DNA from: Volutella citrinella
Lineage: Eukaryota > Ascomycota > Sordariomycetes > Hypocreales > Nectriaceae
DNA: 64,000 bases
Direction: 5' to 3'
NCBI GenBank assembly: GCA_034401135.1
Contig: JAWZSP010000005.1
Coordinates: 2,480,001-2,544,000, forward strand
The position numbers and the translations under genes were made by a program. This document shows positions 11,401-24,100 of this stretch, piece by piece. Below the pieces are notes generated by a model that saw only the letters and a list, made by a program, of their open reading frames with translations, was not told where the DNA came from and made no database searches. Numbering within the stretch: the stretch's first letter is position 1; every line of letters starts with the position of its first letter.

Positions 11401-12252
11401 AGCCACTTTGCTGGAATTGAGTTCACCAACACAGTTGTTGCAGAAGCTCGGAGCCGATGCTGGGCGCTAGTGAGATAGTCTTGTCGAACCTTGATGTACA
11501 CCTTGAGTTCAAAGTAGAACACCGTGCAGACCCAGATCACAACAAGGATAGCCATGAGCAAATGCGCTCCATACCGGCTAGTGCTGTTGGGGCTAACGTT
11601 GCCCCAGGCCAGAGTGTCCAACCCGGTGGGCACAGTGGAATTCTTCTGCGCAAGGTCGCTGACGTCTATGTTCTGTCCTCGTCCGCCCACATAATTCAGG
11701 GGAATAAGAATAGGCATTACGACAACGGCGATGGGTATGAAGATGAGCAGCAGAGTCCTCAAATATCGGAGGAAGAAGTAGGAATCGAGGCCGCATTTGT
11801 CGATGATTTCGCGGTCACTAAAGTTCCACAGTGTCTTCATCAACCCCAAAATCGTCGAGGGAGGCGATTCCGTTCGTTCGCGTTCTGGTACGAGGTAGGT
11901 CTTGGGTTTACTAGACAAGTTCGTTAGTCAGATCCAGTCGAAGCAGCAAAGACATCGGCACTCACAAGATGCGCGCTAGCTTATTTCGAAGGAGGAAGAA
12001 CAGGAGCATCTGAACGCCAAATACGACCATGGCAACAGCCAGAGCTGTCAGGAAGGTCACGATGCCTATTCCCGTACTCTTGTCCGCGGCGCTCGTCTCA
12101 GTGGGCGTGGATCCGGATGACGTCGTGGATGCCGGGGCAGATTCGGTGGTGCTGGCCAGAGTGGCCGTGGCAGTGAGGATCGAGCTTGCGACTGAGGATA
12201 CTGTTTCGGCCAGGGACTCCGAGGCCGAAGCCTCGGACGATCTTGACGACAT
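8403..12252 (-). CDS. CSC1/TMEM63-family stress-gated cation channel (Rsn1/Phm7-like, DUF221)
   Basis: Two exons on the minus strand, 12252..11966 and 11910..8403, give 1264 aa. The 55-bp intron (GTGAGT donor) splits a Phe codon (TT|T) and restores the family motif K-T-Y-L-V-P-E-R-E-R-T. Residues 1-60 are Ser/Thr-rich and probably outside the cell, followed by the first membrane helix. A pair of helices (near LLLIFIPIAVVV and LLMAILVVIWVCTVFYFEL) comes next, then a long cytosolic RNA-recognition-like loop with coiled-coil and acidic stretches. The 7-TM RSN1 core contains N-Y-F-F-S-Y-M-I-L-Q. The C-terminal Phm7-type extension ends with WIPRDDLGVSDDEI. Relatives form osmotically or mechanically gated, calcium-permeable channels in plasma membrane or ER. 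The family call is firm; gating and location are inferred. Confidence 0.92.
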
Positions 12253-14198
12253 GGTTGAAGTTCCCAGGCGTCTGGCAGCGGCGAAAGGTGTGTTGTTGGT
12301 GAAGTCGGTGGCCTAGTCAGGGCAGAGCGAGCGGGAGGAAGAAATAGGGATCTCCCTCGATGAACTCTAGCCTGAACAGCGACGGTGTGTTAGTGGTTAT
12401 AATGGTGTTTGGTGGCGGAAAATGAGCATGTCCATCACAGCCTCCTGTGGCCAGCGCAGGTCGTCTGTACAGAGTAGGCAGTGTTCGTGACGTTTGTGGT
12501 TGAGGATGGTGTTAGGTGAACGCCAACGGGCTGTAGAGGTTTGGTTATACATTTATTGACCCTCGACCTCAGGTACCAGCACTTGAGGATCAGTGGGGGG
12601 ATTCAAGCTCCAGCGCCACCTCAGCGCCTCATGATTGGGTTCCTGCAACGGCGGGCGTGGGTAGCAGGGCCTTTCAGTGGCTGCAGCAGACAGGGGCACC
12701 CCCGCCGGGCACTCAAAACCTGGCACCGGCCTGTAACAAAGGCGCTCCAGAATGTCCATGACATCAGAGGCTTGATTGGGTCGCAGCCATCCCCGAAACA
12801 CGCCCTGGCCCAGCAGAGCGGCCCCCCTGAGCAGTGACTGGTTGTGGATGACGGATAGCCATCATGACAGCCGCCCTTGGGCGCCACGAAGTGGGAAAAT
12901 AGAAACATGCACGCAGCCGCGCGCCTCGATACGGATCGATTCAAATGCTTTGTTGGCTTTCAGGCTGTTCTTTTTTCGTACCAGGCCTTTCAGCGCGCGG
13001 AACGTTGCTTAGCTTCTGGAAGAAAATGAAAGTCGCCCTCTTATCTACCTTCTTATTGTTCGTGGTCTGCTACTAAAATAGCGGCATGTGTCCCAAGCTC
13101 AGCTATTCTCGTCGATCCCAAATCATCCCCAGTCAGCAGGGGCCACCCGACCAAGATTGAGCGCTGGGAGGTCCACGGAAACCCGACGCTTGGGGTGGTA
13201 CAAAACTGGCTTTCCATCAACCCTGTGGCAGGGTTCGTCTGCTCTAGTGGTGTGCCATCACGAACGGTGGCACACCATTTCCCAATCCGTTTACCCCAGC
13301 CCCAGTTCACGACGTCATGAACGTCGGCTGTCGGCTTATGTCTACCGTGATTCTGTGATACCACTCGTATGTGTGGCACAGCTTTCTATTCCCGCTCGGC
13401 CATGGGACATGCTGTCTATATCGTTCAACTGGTACCAATAGTTAACCACGTGCGGAGGCAATTAATTTGCGTCGGAGTTGGCTTGTGAGTCGCGACCCCA
13501 AGCACGCAAACATCGATCCCGTTCAGCGCAGATTTGTTGCCAAATTAATTCAACAACAGCCAAAAGATGTTAACCGCCTGTTTACGAAGGACCGTCCCCT
13601 CAGACTGTGAATTATGTTTGCCACCCACCTTGAGAGTCGCTGATGTCTAGGGTAACCATCATCTCAAGGCAGTAGTCCGAAAACCGCTTCGCCGCTTCGG
13701 CTTTTCAGGGTGCATTAGTCTTTGTTTTCTTCTAATAAGAATGATTGTTCAAATCCAAAGAGCTTTGGTTTGCCGTGATCCGCGTGCTGGCCGCTATCGG
13801 CGTCTCAGAGCCCATCCCCGTTGTCCGATTTCTAAGCTTTTTGTTCACGCGCGTGGGTTTGTAGAGTAGCGTGAACTGCCGTATCCTCTGCCGGCAAAAA
13901 TGCTGACACTATTACCAGCCACGCGGCTAGCGAGGTCCAGTTAGAAACGAAAGACGAACAGGAAGGGCATTTCCCCACATCCCGCTATCCGTATTGTCGC
14001 CGCATTTCATGCACAGAAGGCAGAATATGCCTCTCCCCGCACACAGGGTTCCAATGGTGACTAGTCGGCTGTAAAGACCGGCAACGATGCTAGGGGCAGG
14101 GCCAATAGCCTTTAACTATCCCGCTCGCCCAGCTGTGGGTGATGGGCCTGTAGATTCGGTAACACCCCCACTCCAACTACCAACAACCTGAATCCGCA
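12253..14198. other. divergent promoter region (CSC1-like / FAD monooxygenase)
   Basis: Nearly 2 kb without a recognisable gene. Both neighbouring genes point away from it. The long open frames present lack homology-like features and are treated as chance. Confidence 0.5.
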
Positions 14199-15581
14199 AT
14201 GGCCAAAGTTCAGGATCTTCGAATTGCCATCATTGGAGCTGGCATGGGCGGGCTAGGTACGGCTCTGGCCCTAGCCAAGAATGGCTTCAAGAACATTTCT
14301 GTTTACGAGTCTGCCAGCAACCTTGGCTTCGTTGGAGCAGGTATTCAGATGGCACCCAACATGGGGAGGATTCTGGACAGGTTAGGTTGTTGGTCTGAGA
14401 TTGAGCAAGAATCAACTCGTGTTACTGGAAGCAGCATTCGACGTATGATGAAGATGCTCTATACTTTTTTTTTTGGCTCAGGGAAGGCTGACTGTTTACT
14501 AGAGGGGTCGACTAACACTGAGCTGGCCCATGTCGATATGCCCAACATCAAAGAAAAGTACGGCTTCTCGCATTGCTGTGGCCACCGATCCTCACTAGCC
14601 GGCCACATGTATGAGGCTTGCAAGAAGGAGACCAGTATTCAGTTTCACTTCTCCAGCTCGCTCCAGGATATCACCACCTTCTTCCCTACCGTCAAGTTTG
14701 TTGTGAAGCCCCGCGATTCGGAGGCTTATACCGAAGAAGCTGACATTTTGATTGGCTCCGATGGTATCAAGAGCATCACCAGGGCAAAGCTGCTGGAGCA
14801 GGTCGGTTCTCAGCCGGAAGAGGCCGAGACAGGCCAGGCCGCGTACCGCATTGTGCTGACGCGGGAGCAAATGGCCCACGACCCAGAGCTGCTTGCTCTC
14901 ATTGACAGTGACGAAGTTGTCAGGTGGGTGGGCGAGAAGAGGCACATCATTGCATACTCCATTGCAAACAAGAGCCTGTACAACCTCTCGACCGTGCAGC
15001 CCGACGAAAACTTTGCAAACGCCCCCTCCGTGACTTATACGACGAAGGGATCCAAGGAAGCCATGCTCAAGGTGTTTGACACGTTTGCGCCCTTGGTTCA
15101 GAAAATGCTTCACATTGTTCCCGAGGGAGAGGTTTGCGAATGGAGGCTGAGAATGTACAAGCCGATGCCGACGTGGGTCAATGGCACCGTTGCCCTCGTG
15201 GGAGATGCTTGCCACCCTACTCTCCCTCACCTCAGCCAGGGCGCAGCCATGTCCATTGAGGATGGTTCCACCATCGCCGAAGTCTTGCTGCATGCCCCTG
15301 ACACACGACCCGAGACGCTATCGAAATGCCTCAAGGTGTATGAGTTGTCGCGGAAGGAGTGGACATCCGATCTTGTGCAGATGGCATACAACTCCGGCCG
15401 TACACTGCACCTGGGAGAAGGCAAAGCAAAGGAAGAGAGGGATAGGATGTTCAAAGAGCACCAGTCGAAAGGCTCGGTCCCGGATAAGTGGGCATCTCCC
15501 GATGTCCAGAAGATGATATACACAAACGACTGTGTTGCAAACGTCAGGGCCGAGTTCGATGAGTTATATGCTAGCCTGTAG
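14199..15581 (+). CDS. FAD-dependent monooxygenase, salicylate-hydroxylase-like
   Basis: Two exons, 14199..14442 and 14503..15581, give 440 aa. The 60-bp intron (GTATGA donor, GCTGAC branch, TAG acceptor) is a multiple of three and stop-free, so an unspliced frame would also read through. Splicing joins S-S-I-R to Q-G-S-T-N-T-E-L-A-H-V-D-M, the usual family sequence. Group A flavoprotein hydroxylase motifs are present: dinucleotide-binding G-A-G-M-G-G-L-G (residues 13-20), the D-G motif (GSDGIKS), and G-D-A-C-H-P (about 315) with the following L-S-Q-G-A-A-M-S-I-E-D-G. Family members hydroxylate aromatic acids with NAD(P)H and oxygen; the substrate here is unknown. No biosynthetic backbone gene is adjacent, so catabolism is more likely than secondary metabolism. 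Confidence 0.88.
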   Translation: MAKVQDLRIAIIGAGMGGLGTALALAKNGFKNISVYESASNLGFVGAGIQMAPNMGRILDRLGCWSEIEQESTRVTGSSIRRMMKMLYTFFFGSGKADCLLEGSTNTELAHVDMPNIKEKYGFSHCCGHRSSLAGHMYEACKKETSIQFHFSSSLQDITTFFPTVKFVVKPRDSEAYTEEADILIGSDGIKSITRAKLLEQVGSQPEEAETGQAAYRIVLTREQMAHDPELLALIDSDEVVRWVGEKRHIIAYSIANKSLYNLSTVQPDENFANAPSVTYTTKGSKEAMLKVFDTFAPLVQKMLHIVPEGEVCEWRLRMYKPMPTWVNGTVALVGDACHPTLPHLSQGAAMSIEDGSTIAEVLLHAPDTRPETLSKCLKVYELSRKEWTSDLVQMAYNSGRTLHLGEGKAKEERDRMFKEHQSKGSVPDKWASPDVQKMIYTNDCVANVRAEFDELYASL

Positions 15582-16397
15582 CCCCTAGGTCGCGCCGGCA
15601 TATCGGGGTGGACTAATAGCGAAAAAGAGAATGACCAGATGTATTCAACTCATTGTATGGGAATTGCAACCGAGTCTAAATCTCATAACCTGTCAGTCTT
15701 AGGTTCCGTAGAATAGCATTTTCAATCTGAATAGCTTTACCTGTGGCAATATCGGTAGTGTATCAAGCATTCGCGCTGGTAGTAATTATGGATAAAATTG
15801 CAGCACTTGTCTTCAAGTTGGACAATATTTGGGCATGGATTCATATATTCACGGCGTCCTACGGTCCCTGGGATTGGGGGATCTTCCTTTCACATAATCC
15901 AAGGCCAATTGATGCCAATAAGACCAAGCACAAGATGAATTCATGCGTGACTAACATGGGTAAACAACAAAGAAGAATTAATTAGATCTGTCTTATAGGT
16001 AGCCTGCAACTCGGGACGGAAATTCCGGTCCGAGGAAGAGGGAGAGTCATTGGGATGCCGAACGCGGCAGTGGATTCGCCCCCTGAAGCGACATGTGCTC
16101 TGAGAAGATGTAGCAAACACCGCGCAACCTCGATTTCGACCCCCCCGTGTTGGCTCGTTTCAGGTAAAGGTAATGATTACAAATGTAGACAGAATGACGG
16201 CCGTGTTTTCATATCAAGTCCTGTTTGCGATTCCTCCAGCGCTGAGAGAAGAGCAACGATGTGATGAGTCGCGACTCGTTGGTGTGTGCACGGATGTGCA
16301 GATAGATATATGGCGCCGGGCGAGTCGCATAGTAAACGAGCATGTGCGTGAAGAATTAGGATGGCGGTTGAAGGAAGATGTCGAGTCGTGCGAGAGC
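15582..16397. other. intergenic region between convergent genes
   Basis: This is 0.8 kb of 3' flank for the monooxygenase (plus) and the CYSTM protein (minus). No gene is recognised. Confidence 0.5.
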
Positions 16398-16763
16398 TTA
16401 GAAGATGCAATCTAAGCAGCAACAGCAGGCCAGACCAGCCAGCAGACCGGTCAGAAGACCGCCACCACCGCCGCTGCGACCGCCGCGGGCGTCATCGGCC
16501 GGATAGTAGCCCTGGGGAGGCGGAGGGCCTTGCTGGCCGTAAGGGGCTTGCGAGGGAGGGTACGGGCCTTGGCCAGCTGGGAAGGGGCCTGGCTGCTGCT
16601 GGTTGTAGTATCCCATCTGAGGCGGGCCTTGCTGGTAGTAGCCCTGCTGTTGGCCTTGCGGCGGTTGCTGCTGGTACGGGTCCTGCTGGTAGCCACCGTA
16701 GGAAGGCTGAGGCGCATTCGGAGGAGGTCCGTAGGCGGGAGGTTCTTCTTGCTTGAAGGCCAT
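16398..16763 (-). CDS. small CYSTM-type protein (Pro/Gln/Gly/Tyr-rich with cysteine-rich C-terminal membrane module)
   Basis: Intron-free, 121 aa, from ATG at 16763 to TAA at 16400-16398. About 95 residues are low-complexity, made of PQG, YYQQ and PPPPQGYYP blocks. A Gly stretch, then G-L-L-T-G-L-L-A-G-L-A-C-C-C-C-L-D-C-I-F ends the protein. This C-terminal layout is the cysteine-rich transmembrane module seen in small eukaryotic proteins linked to stress and metal tolerance. The cysteines may be palmitoylated or bind metal at the plasma membrane; that is inference. The start is the first ATG in the coding frame, with nothing protein-like before it. Confidence 0.83.
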   Translation of the reverse strand: MAFKQEEPPAYGPPPNAPQPSYGGYQQDPYQQQPPQGQQQGYYQQGPPQMGYYNQQQPGPFPAGQGPYPPSQAPYGQQGPPPPQGYYPADDARGGRSGGGGGLLTGLLAGLACCCCLDCIF

Positions 16764-17988
16764 CGTGACGACGTTGCAGCGTTGCGCTTGATTCGGGAGG
16801 TGGATGGAGAAGGAGAGTTGCACAGGGCCGGGCGAGCAGCGACTGGCGTTTAATTTGCGGGAGCAAAGGGCAGACGTTGAGGGGGACGAGGACTGGAAAA
16901 TAACCCGAGGGCCAAGCTGGGCCAAGCTCTCTAACTGATATTAGGCGTTTAACTCCCCGACTCACATGGGCGCTCTGGCGCCACACGGCCGCGTTGGGGG
17001 GTTACGTGGATGGCATTGGCCTAGGCCCGGCTGCTGCGCCACCCTGCTCACCCTGTGTGCCCTCTGTCGGCCTTTCTACAGTGGCAAAGCTTGATCCAGT
17101 CAAGCCAGTGTCTGGTGACGCCGAGCTTTTCGGTTCCCAGAAAGTATCTTTCTTCCTTTCCCTTGCCGTTGTCCCGATCGAGGCCACGAGTACACATTTT
17201 TTTCTTGAGGAATCAAGCAATGGGCTCGACATTCCAGCTCTCCATGTACATTGGCGGCCTCCTCCTGTTGGGCTAAGCGCAGGGGGCATCGCTTCACCAA
17301 CCAATTTCTCGCCTATCGCGCCAATGACTAAGCGTACATACGGGACTGTAGGGCCCAGGGAGTCGCCAGAATACGACTACGGAGTAGTGGGGCTCGCTCT
17401 TCTGAGTCTGGGAATTGCGACTGCCGCGCAACACTGAATGTTTTGTTGTATTCCCTAGCTTACATGATGAGACTGCATCCGGTGTCAAAGTGCCAGGTCT
17501 GGGGTGTTTTAAATTGCTGTAATTGGTAGCAGTAATATCTACCTGGGTTCTCGAGCGTGATCGTGTGAAACCCAAATATTTGGCTGGTGCGCCACCATGT
17601 CCCAGCCCTGCCATCGGTCTTCTCTCGAGCTTCAGAGCAGCACATGACGGCAACGGGCGGCAAATAACACGGTACTGGGTCTTGGGCACTTCGCCTTGTC
17701 TGCTTACCCAACTTCAACTGGCTCACAGACCTGGATGCTTGGAGAACCATCCATGGGTGTCTGGGATATCACGTGATATGGTCGGTGGCTTGACATCGAT
17801 ACTCAGTGTGGCTTGGGCGGTACCCCACCAATGACAACCGCCGCACCACGAAAAAGTGATTAAATTCATTCATCGCTGAGAAACCCCACGATTGACCCAA
17901 CGCCCGCCCGAGTCGTAGTGCTGCACCGACGCCGATCCAGAACGTCAAAACATCACCGTAGCGATCTACAGGATACGAAGTTATCATC
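16764..17988. other. divergent promoter region (CYSTM / eIF3g)
   Basis: About 1.2 kb between two outward-pointing genes. No coding sequence is recognised, and the open frames here are composition-driven. Confidence 0.5.
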
Positions 17989-18998
17989 ATGGCAGCCGCC
18001 GTTTCCAACAAGCCCAAGTAAGTGCCTGGCGAACCCGGTTCCGGCTGCATCGAATTCTTGCTAACCCCACCATCAACCAGGCAGGACTGGGCCGACGACG
18101 ACGATATCGAGGAGACATCCACCGACCTCCCACCTCCCCAGACCATCTCCAACAAAGACGGCACCAAGACTATCATCACATTCCGCTACAATGACGATGG
18201 CGAGAAGGTCAAGACCACCCGCCGAGTGCGATACATCACCCACACCGAGACCGTGAACCCCCGAGTTGCGGACCGAAAAACCTGGCCCAAGTTTGGCTTG
18301 AGCGCCAAGGACCCCCCCGGACCTGCCCCTGATACTACATCCGTTGGCGAGAACATCATCTTCCGACCAAGCTTCAACTGGCGCAAGGATGCTAAGGACG
18401 AGACTGCCGACCCCAACGCCCAGGCCATGAAGGACAAGCTGAAGGACAAGAAGGTGAAGTGCCGTATCTGTAACGGAGAGCATTTCACTGCCAGATGCCC
18501 GTACAAGGACACCATGGCGCCTATTGGAGAGAGCACTACTGCCGACGTTGCCGCCGGAATGGGAGACGACGCTGCTTCTGCCGCCGGCCCCGGAGCCAAG
18601 AAGGGCTCGTATGTCCCTCCCGCGCTCCGAGGCGGACCGGCCGGTGCTGGCGAGCGGATGGGTGGATCCAGGCTGGGCGAGAGGGACGACTTGGCTACTC
18701 TTCGCGTCACCAACGTGAGTACCGACGGCCCGTTTGCTCGTCACGCGCGAATTATGCTAACCACCCAACACAGGTTTCCGAGATGGCCGAGGAGGGAGAG
18801 CTTCGGGATATGTTCGAGCGTTTCGGCCGCGTCACCCGAGTGTTCTTGGCCAAGGACCGAGAAACAGGAATGGCCAAGGGTTTCGCTTTCATCAGCTTCG
18901 CGGACCGTGGCGATGCCGTCAAGGCCTGCAACAAGATGGATGGATTCGGTTTCAAGCATCTCATTCTCCGGGTGGAGTTTGCCAAGAAGGCTCAGTAG
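17989..18998 (+). CDS. tif35: eukaryotic translation initiation factor 3 subunit G
   Basis: Three exons, 17989..18017, 18081..18714 and 18774..18998, give 295 aa. The first exon is only 29 nt, so the gene is easily mis-started at an internal ATG. Splicing reads [10 protein letters not shown] then QDWADDDD, the expected acidic start of eIF3g. A zinc-knuckle-like [14 protein letters not shown] lies at about residues 136-149. It is followed by an Ala/Gly linker, the S-Y-V-P-P-A-L-R-G block, and a C-terminal RRM (about 215-293). The RRM has RNP2 L-R-V-T-N-V-S (split by the third-exon junction) and RNP1 [11 protein letters not shown]. eIF3g is a core eIF3 subunit that helps scanning and reinitiation on the 40S ribosome. 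A GCTAAC branch point precedes exon 3. Confidence 0.95.
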
Positions 18999-21158
18999 GC
19001 TGTTTTCCTTATTGTTACGGGTTAGTAAGGGGTACGGGTAATGCATTGGTCGAGGATAAACTCCTCAATGATTCAACGACTCTGTGGATATCCTACTGGA
19101 TTGATATAAAAGGTGATCCAGAGCTTAAGACGCAAAATATGCCCAATGTCGTGAGCCATCACTTGTGAAGAACCATCACAGCGCATCTTTGGTCTATTCA
19201 AGTGAGCCTTAATTACCTTATGCCAATGGACACTTGAGAAAGGTGCTTCCCACAGACCTCGGATCCTCTCCTCTTGATGATTGCGAATGTTCCTGTGGGG
19301 GCAGCTGGAATACCGATGATCGCTCTTGATGGAACTGGGCCTGAAGTTTTTGATTTGTGCCATCTTTTGAATCGGAAATGAAGAATAGCTCACTTGCAAG
19401 CAGGGCAAGCACCACAGATTGTTACCCTCCTTCCAGTTTGCGGCTCTAGTGGCAGCCAACTGGGCAAACTGCTCTGCCTAGCTACATCGTGATTGGACTG
19501 ACTGCATGGGCCAAGCGCCACATTGTTGTTCGGGTTTGAAGGACAGGTTTGATTGAGTGCCGGGGACTCAGCACGGTGGTGTGCGCCTCATGACTATCTC
19601 TTGATCTTCGTTGAGCATTGTAAACCTCCAAGCCAATGGGGTGCAATTAGATGGCACAGATGTGGGAGGACTTTGACACGTTTATATCAATGGGGAATAA
19701 AATCTGAAAGGGCCAAGGATCCCTTCCCAAGGTGCGAGGTCGGGAACATGGCTGCATTGTAGCCTTGTCTCAGGACGTCTAAATTCTACACGGCATCTTT
19801 GCGCATGTTGCAGAAGGTGCATCAGGGTCATGTCTTAGAAGAAGATAGGAAGCGAATGAGTTGTTGCAAGAGCGTCGGGTGCTGTTGAAGCCGACCAAAG
19901 TCATTCGCTGCCTCTGGTCTGGTGGAAGAAGCCCCACTGTCCCACTGTCCCACACCCTGTAGTGACAATGACGCCATCTAAACTTCAGCGTCAACTTGAG
20001 GCTTTTTGGGCTTGTCGGGGCTTCATGGCGTGAGTTCGTCGCTTACACGACGACACGCAACCTCCGATTGAACAGTACCAGTCTCACCTGTCGCACTCCC
20101 GGGCTGTTGCGGGCATGGCAACGGAGGGGAGTGTAGGTGTGTCTGTAATTACATGACAGCAGGACCTGACGGCAGCCCACCTCGGGAGCCCGCAGGAATT
20201 GCCGCAATTTGTCTCACAGTCCCTGAGAAATAGCCTGTGGAGACTAGGCGTTGGCCTTGGGTGAAAATCCTCGCCTGATCGCGCTGACAATGGAAGATGG
20301 CAGAAAGAAAGTTCAGGGCACGCGACTTCAAAAGCATGTGATGGCGCTCCCAGTATCCATTCAGTGCTAGCTTGGGGCGTCTAGTGGGTAATGGTGTTGG
20401 CCTTGGCCTTGTAAAGCCGCCGTTTTGGGCAAAGGCATAGTGGCCAAAGCTGTCGGGGGTGCCCTGGCGTACATTGGGCCCCAGTGGCTTGGGTGGGGTG
20501 CTTCGTGGGGTCCCAGCGGGTGTGTCCTCCGCCCTGGCCACCTGGACCTGTAGGTACGCGGTTGCCAGTTGGCCCCTCCACAAGATTCCAAGCCGGCTGT
20601 CCCACGCACACTGGAGGGGAACAGTGAGGGACCGCCTTACACGGGCATGCACGGCGCGGGTGGCACATGCTCCAAGCCTCCGTGGAACCTGGAAACTCCG
20701 TGAATGCTGAAGGGCACTGCCGTTGACCCGCCACTGCCCATTTCTTGGATCCTTCAAACAAACACTGACACCTGTGTCCAATCCTCCAACCCAACCACCA
20801 AGACCGCTCACTGTCACAGCCATTGGCTCCAGCTGCTCGACGGAGCGTTAGTCTCGATTAGGGCGCTGCGGCTTCCAGATCAATCCTGCTATAGCCTGTC
20901 GACCTACCTGGTCAATCTGCAGGCCTGCGGAGCTCTGGAGTCCGCCAATATACGAGCGCAGTAACGCACCAGCCGGAGCATCCCAACAATTGTCCCCCAG
21001 CTGCCGTTCAACACCGCAGCTGCTGATACTTAAACAAAACCATCCCGTCCACTTCTCTGGGCCTAGCCGATCGATTTTCACCTCCATCCTTCCGAAGTTC
21101 CTGCCTCAAGACCTCCCGTCATCTGCCACCACCACCACACGATCCGACGTCCGTGGGA
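18999..21158. other. intergenic region upstream of CHO2
   Basis: 2.2 kb between two plus-strand genes. No gene is recognised. The last few hundred bases are pyrimidine-rich and should hold the CHO2 promoter and leader. Confidence 0.5.
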
Positions 21159-24100
21159 ATGAGCTCGGCCACGGATCTGCCATCGGGCGGCCCAGGCCTT
21201 CGGCTCCGCCAACCAGGCCAGGATTTGTCTCCGGAGCAAGACAACTCTGGCGCACCGGTTTCGCAAGACCAGGATTCACTGGATGGCGACAGTTCCCCGA
21301 AAGAGGGCCAAAAGACCTATGGCCGCACTCCCGATGGATCAGGTATGCCCCCAAGAATACCATCGCAACTGAATCCACTGGCTCTAACATTGGTGCGCCT
21401 CCAGTGTTCATTGTGCCCACCACCCATGACATGGTTTCTCAGCTTCTCGATCCTCGACAGCCGAAGAACTTGACCGATGCGATTGTGCTGGGAATTCTGG
21501 CGCTTCATATCCTGGCGGCCTATCTGCTACCAGCCGGATGGAAGCGGCCCGTCTTCGCAATTGTCTTCCTCTCCTGGCGAGCCTCCTACAATATCGGTAT
21601 TGGCTGGCTTCTGCATATCCAGTCCAAGCACCGTCGCATGATCACCTGGGCCCGTCGTTGGAACCTGTTTGAGAATCCCTCGACTGGAAAGAACCCCCGA
21701 CCATGGCTCTATCAGCTCCTCAAAAAGGAGCTCGAAGCAAAGATCCCCAGTGATTACGAGTTCGAAAAGGCGCCCATTGAGTACAACACGTGGCTGGTTT
21801 TTCGAAGAGTTGTTGACTTGATCTTGATGTGTGACTTTGTCTCGTACTGCCTCTTCGCTATCGTATGTGGCCACACCCCTAATGGCGAGTTTGTCCTGGT
21901 CGGCCTTTCGAGATGGGCCATTGGAATCGCCCTCATCGGATTTAACCTATGGGTTAAGCTAGACGCTCACCGAGTCGTCAAAGATTTCGCTTGGTATTGG
22001 GGAGACTTCTTCTACCTCATTGACCAAGACCTCACCTTTGACGGCGTTTTCGAGATGGCGCCACACCCCATGTACTCGATCGGCTATGCTGGGTACTACG
22101 GAATTTCCATGATGGCAGCTAGCTATGAGGTGCTGTTCATTTCAATTCTGGCCCACCTGGCCCAATTCGCCTTCCTAGTGACGGTGGAGACCCCTCATAT
22201 CGAGAAGACCTACAACCCGCCTCCCCCAAGACAGAGGACGAGCTCTCGGGGCCAAAGTGACTTGGTGACGACTTCTGATGCATCTGTTGTTGCTGATTCC
22301 CAGGATGACAAAGCTGCCGCCGACTCGCCGAAGGAAGAACCTGTGCCAGTGCACGACATGGTCGGCTTGAGCAACCTCGACTTGTTCCGTGTGCCCGACT
22401 TCACCGTTATTGCATTGCCTCTCTATGTAGCTGCGCTGACACTGGTGTCCCCGTCGACTCCCCTCTGGCAAGGCCTGTTTGCACTTCATGCACTTCTCTG
22501 GCGTGTTTGGTACCATGGCGGTCTCAGCATCATTCTGGATAAGCAGTCGAACAACAAGATGTGGACTCGTCATTTTCTCAAGTACGGCGAGAGCGCTGGT
22601 GAAGCCTGGCGTCAATGGAAAGGCTTGTACCACATTAGCATGATTATGGCCAACGTCTCCTTGATCGCGGCATGCTGGAAGATGTACTCACCCCCGGAGG
22701 ACTGGGGATATGGGCTCGTACTGCTCAAGCATGTTCTGGGTGCTTCACTCGTTGCTCTACAGCTGTGGACCTCTTTCAGTGTCTATGAATCTCTCGGCGA
22801 GTTTGGATGGTTCTGTGGCGACTTCTTCTTTGATCATCGAGCCAAACTGACGTACACGTCCATCTATCGTTTCTTGAATAACCCGGAACGAATCTTTGGC
22901 ACTGCCGGCGTCTGGGGAGCCGCTCTTATCACCTGGAGCCGGACGATCTTCTTGATGGCCCTGGTTACCCAGATTTTGACGGTTTACTACATTTCATATG
23001 TTGAACGGCCACATATGCAGAAAATCTACGGGCGGGGACTCCGCAGGGAAGCAGGCCTCACAAAATTCATCAAGCGCTCGCTGCCGCCACCTGTCAAAGG
23101 ATGGCAAGAGAGCATGGACAAGGTGGTGGATGATGCCTCCCAGTTCGTTGAAGACTTCATCGAGGTTGCTCGGCCTAGATTGGCCGCGGGCGTCAAGACC
23201 GTGTTTCGGGATACATCGGCCCTGTTCAATACTGCTCCTGCTCGCATCTCTATCACCCGGATTGCCCCAGATCTGGAGGGGCGAGATCCCAAGCAATACT
23301 CCATATCCGTTCAGGGAACCACCTCCATGTTGTCTTTGAACGACGAGAGGGCAACAGGCAAGGAAAGCTTGACTGGCCGGTTCCCCAAGGCTGTCAAGAC
23401 AATGTCCTATGAGTACGGCTCACCCCTTCGCGTCAAATGGACTGCTCCTGCGAGCCATAGCAAAAAGGATTGGATTGGATTGTACATGGTCACAGACAAT
23501 CGTTCTAGGGAAACGACTGAGGTGTCGTCGCTTGGTCGCTGGGCACCCACGAATACTGGTGCATATGACGCGCTGACTGCTGACAAGAGCATTGCTGTAC
23601 AAGAACATGCCGCGCCCAATTCCGCCGAATCAGATGTTGAGATGGTGGAGGGTGAGGTTGAATTCGAGGGCGACAAACTCTGGTGGACACAGGGAGTCTT
23701 TGAGTTCCGTTACCACAATGATGGTAACCACACCGTCATGACCATCTCGGAGCCTTTCGAGATCCGAATTGGCAAATTCGACGAGGACGATATTGATATC
23801 GAGTCGAAGGGCGTGTACGAGCTCGCGGTAGAGTCTGCCCTTCTGCCTGTTGTCCAAAATTGCCTCGACAGAGACCCAGACATTGCGCCGAATCGGGTGG
23901 ACGAGCCCTTTGGTGGTCATGTTGAACGGGATCCGAAATACTCCAAGAGAATTGTCTACGCTATCCGAGAAATGTTTGGCATCGAATTTGCGCCTTCAGT
24001 TGTTATGGCGGACAGAAGCGTCAAGAAGCTGGCATGGAGAGTCAGCAACGCAAAAGCTGTTCTGGTACGCAAATTTGTCGAATGCGTTTTCATCGTCTGC

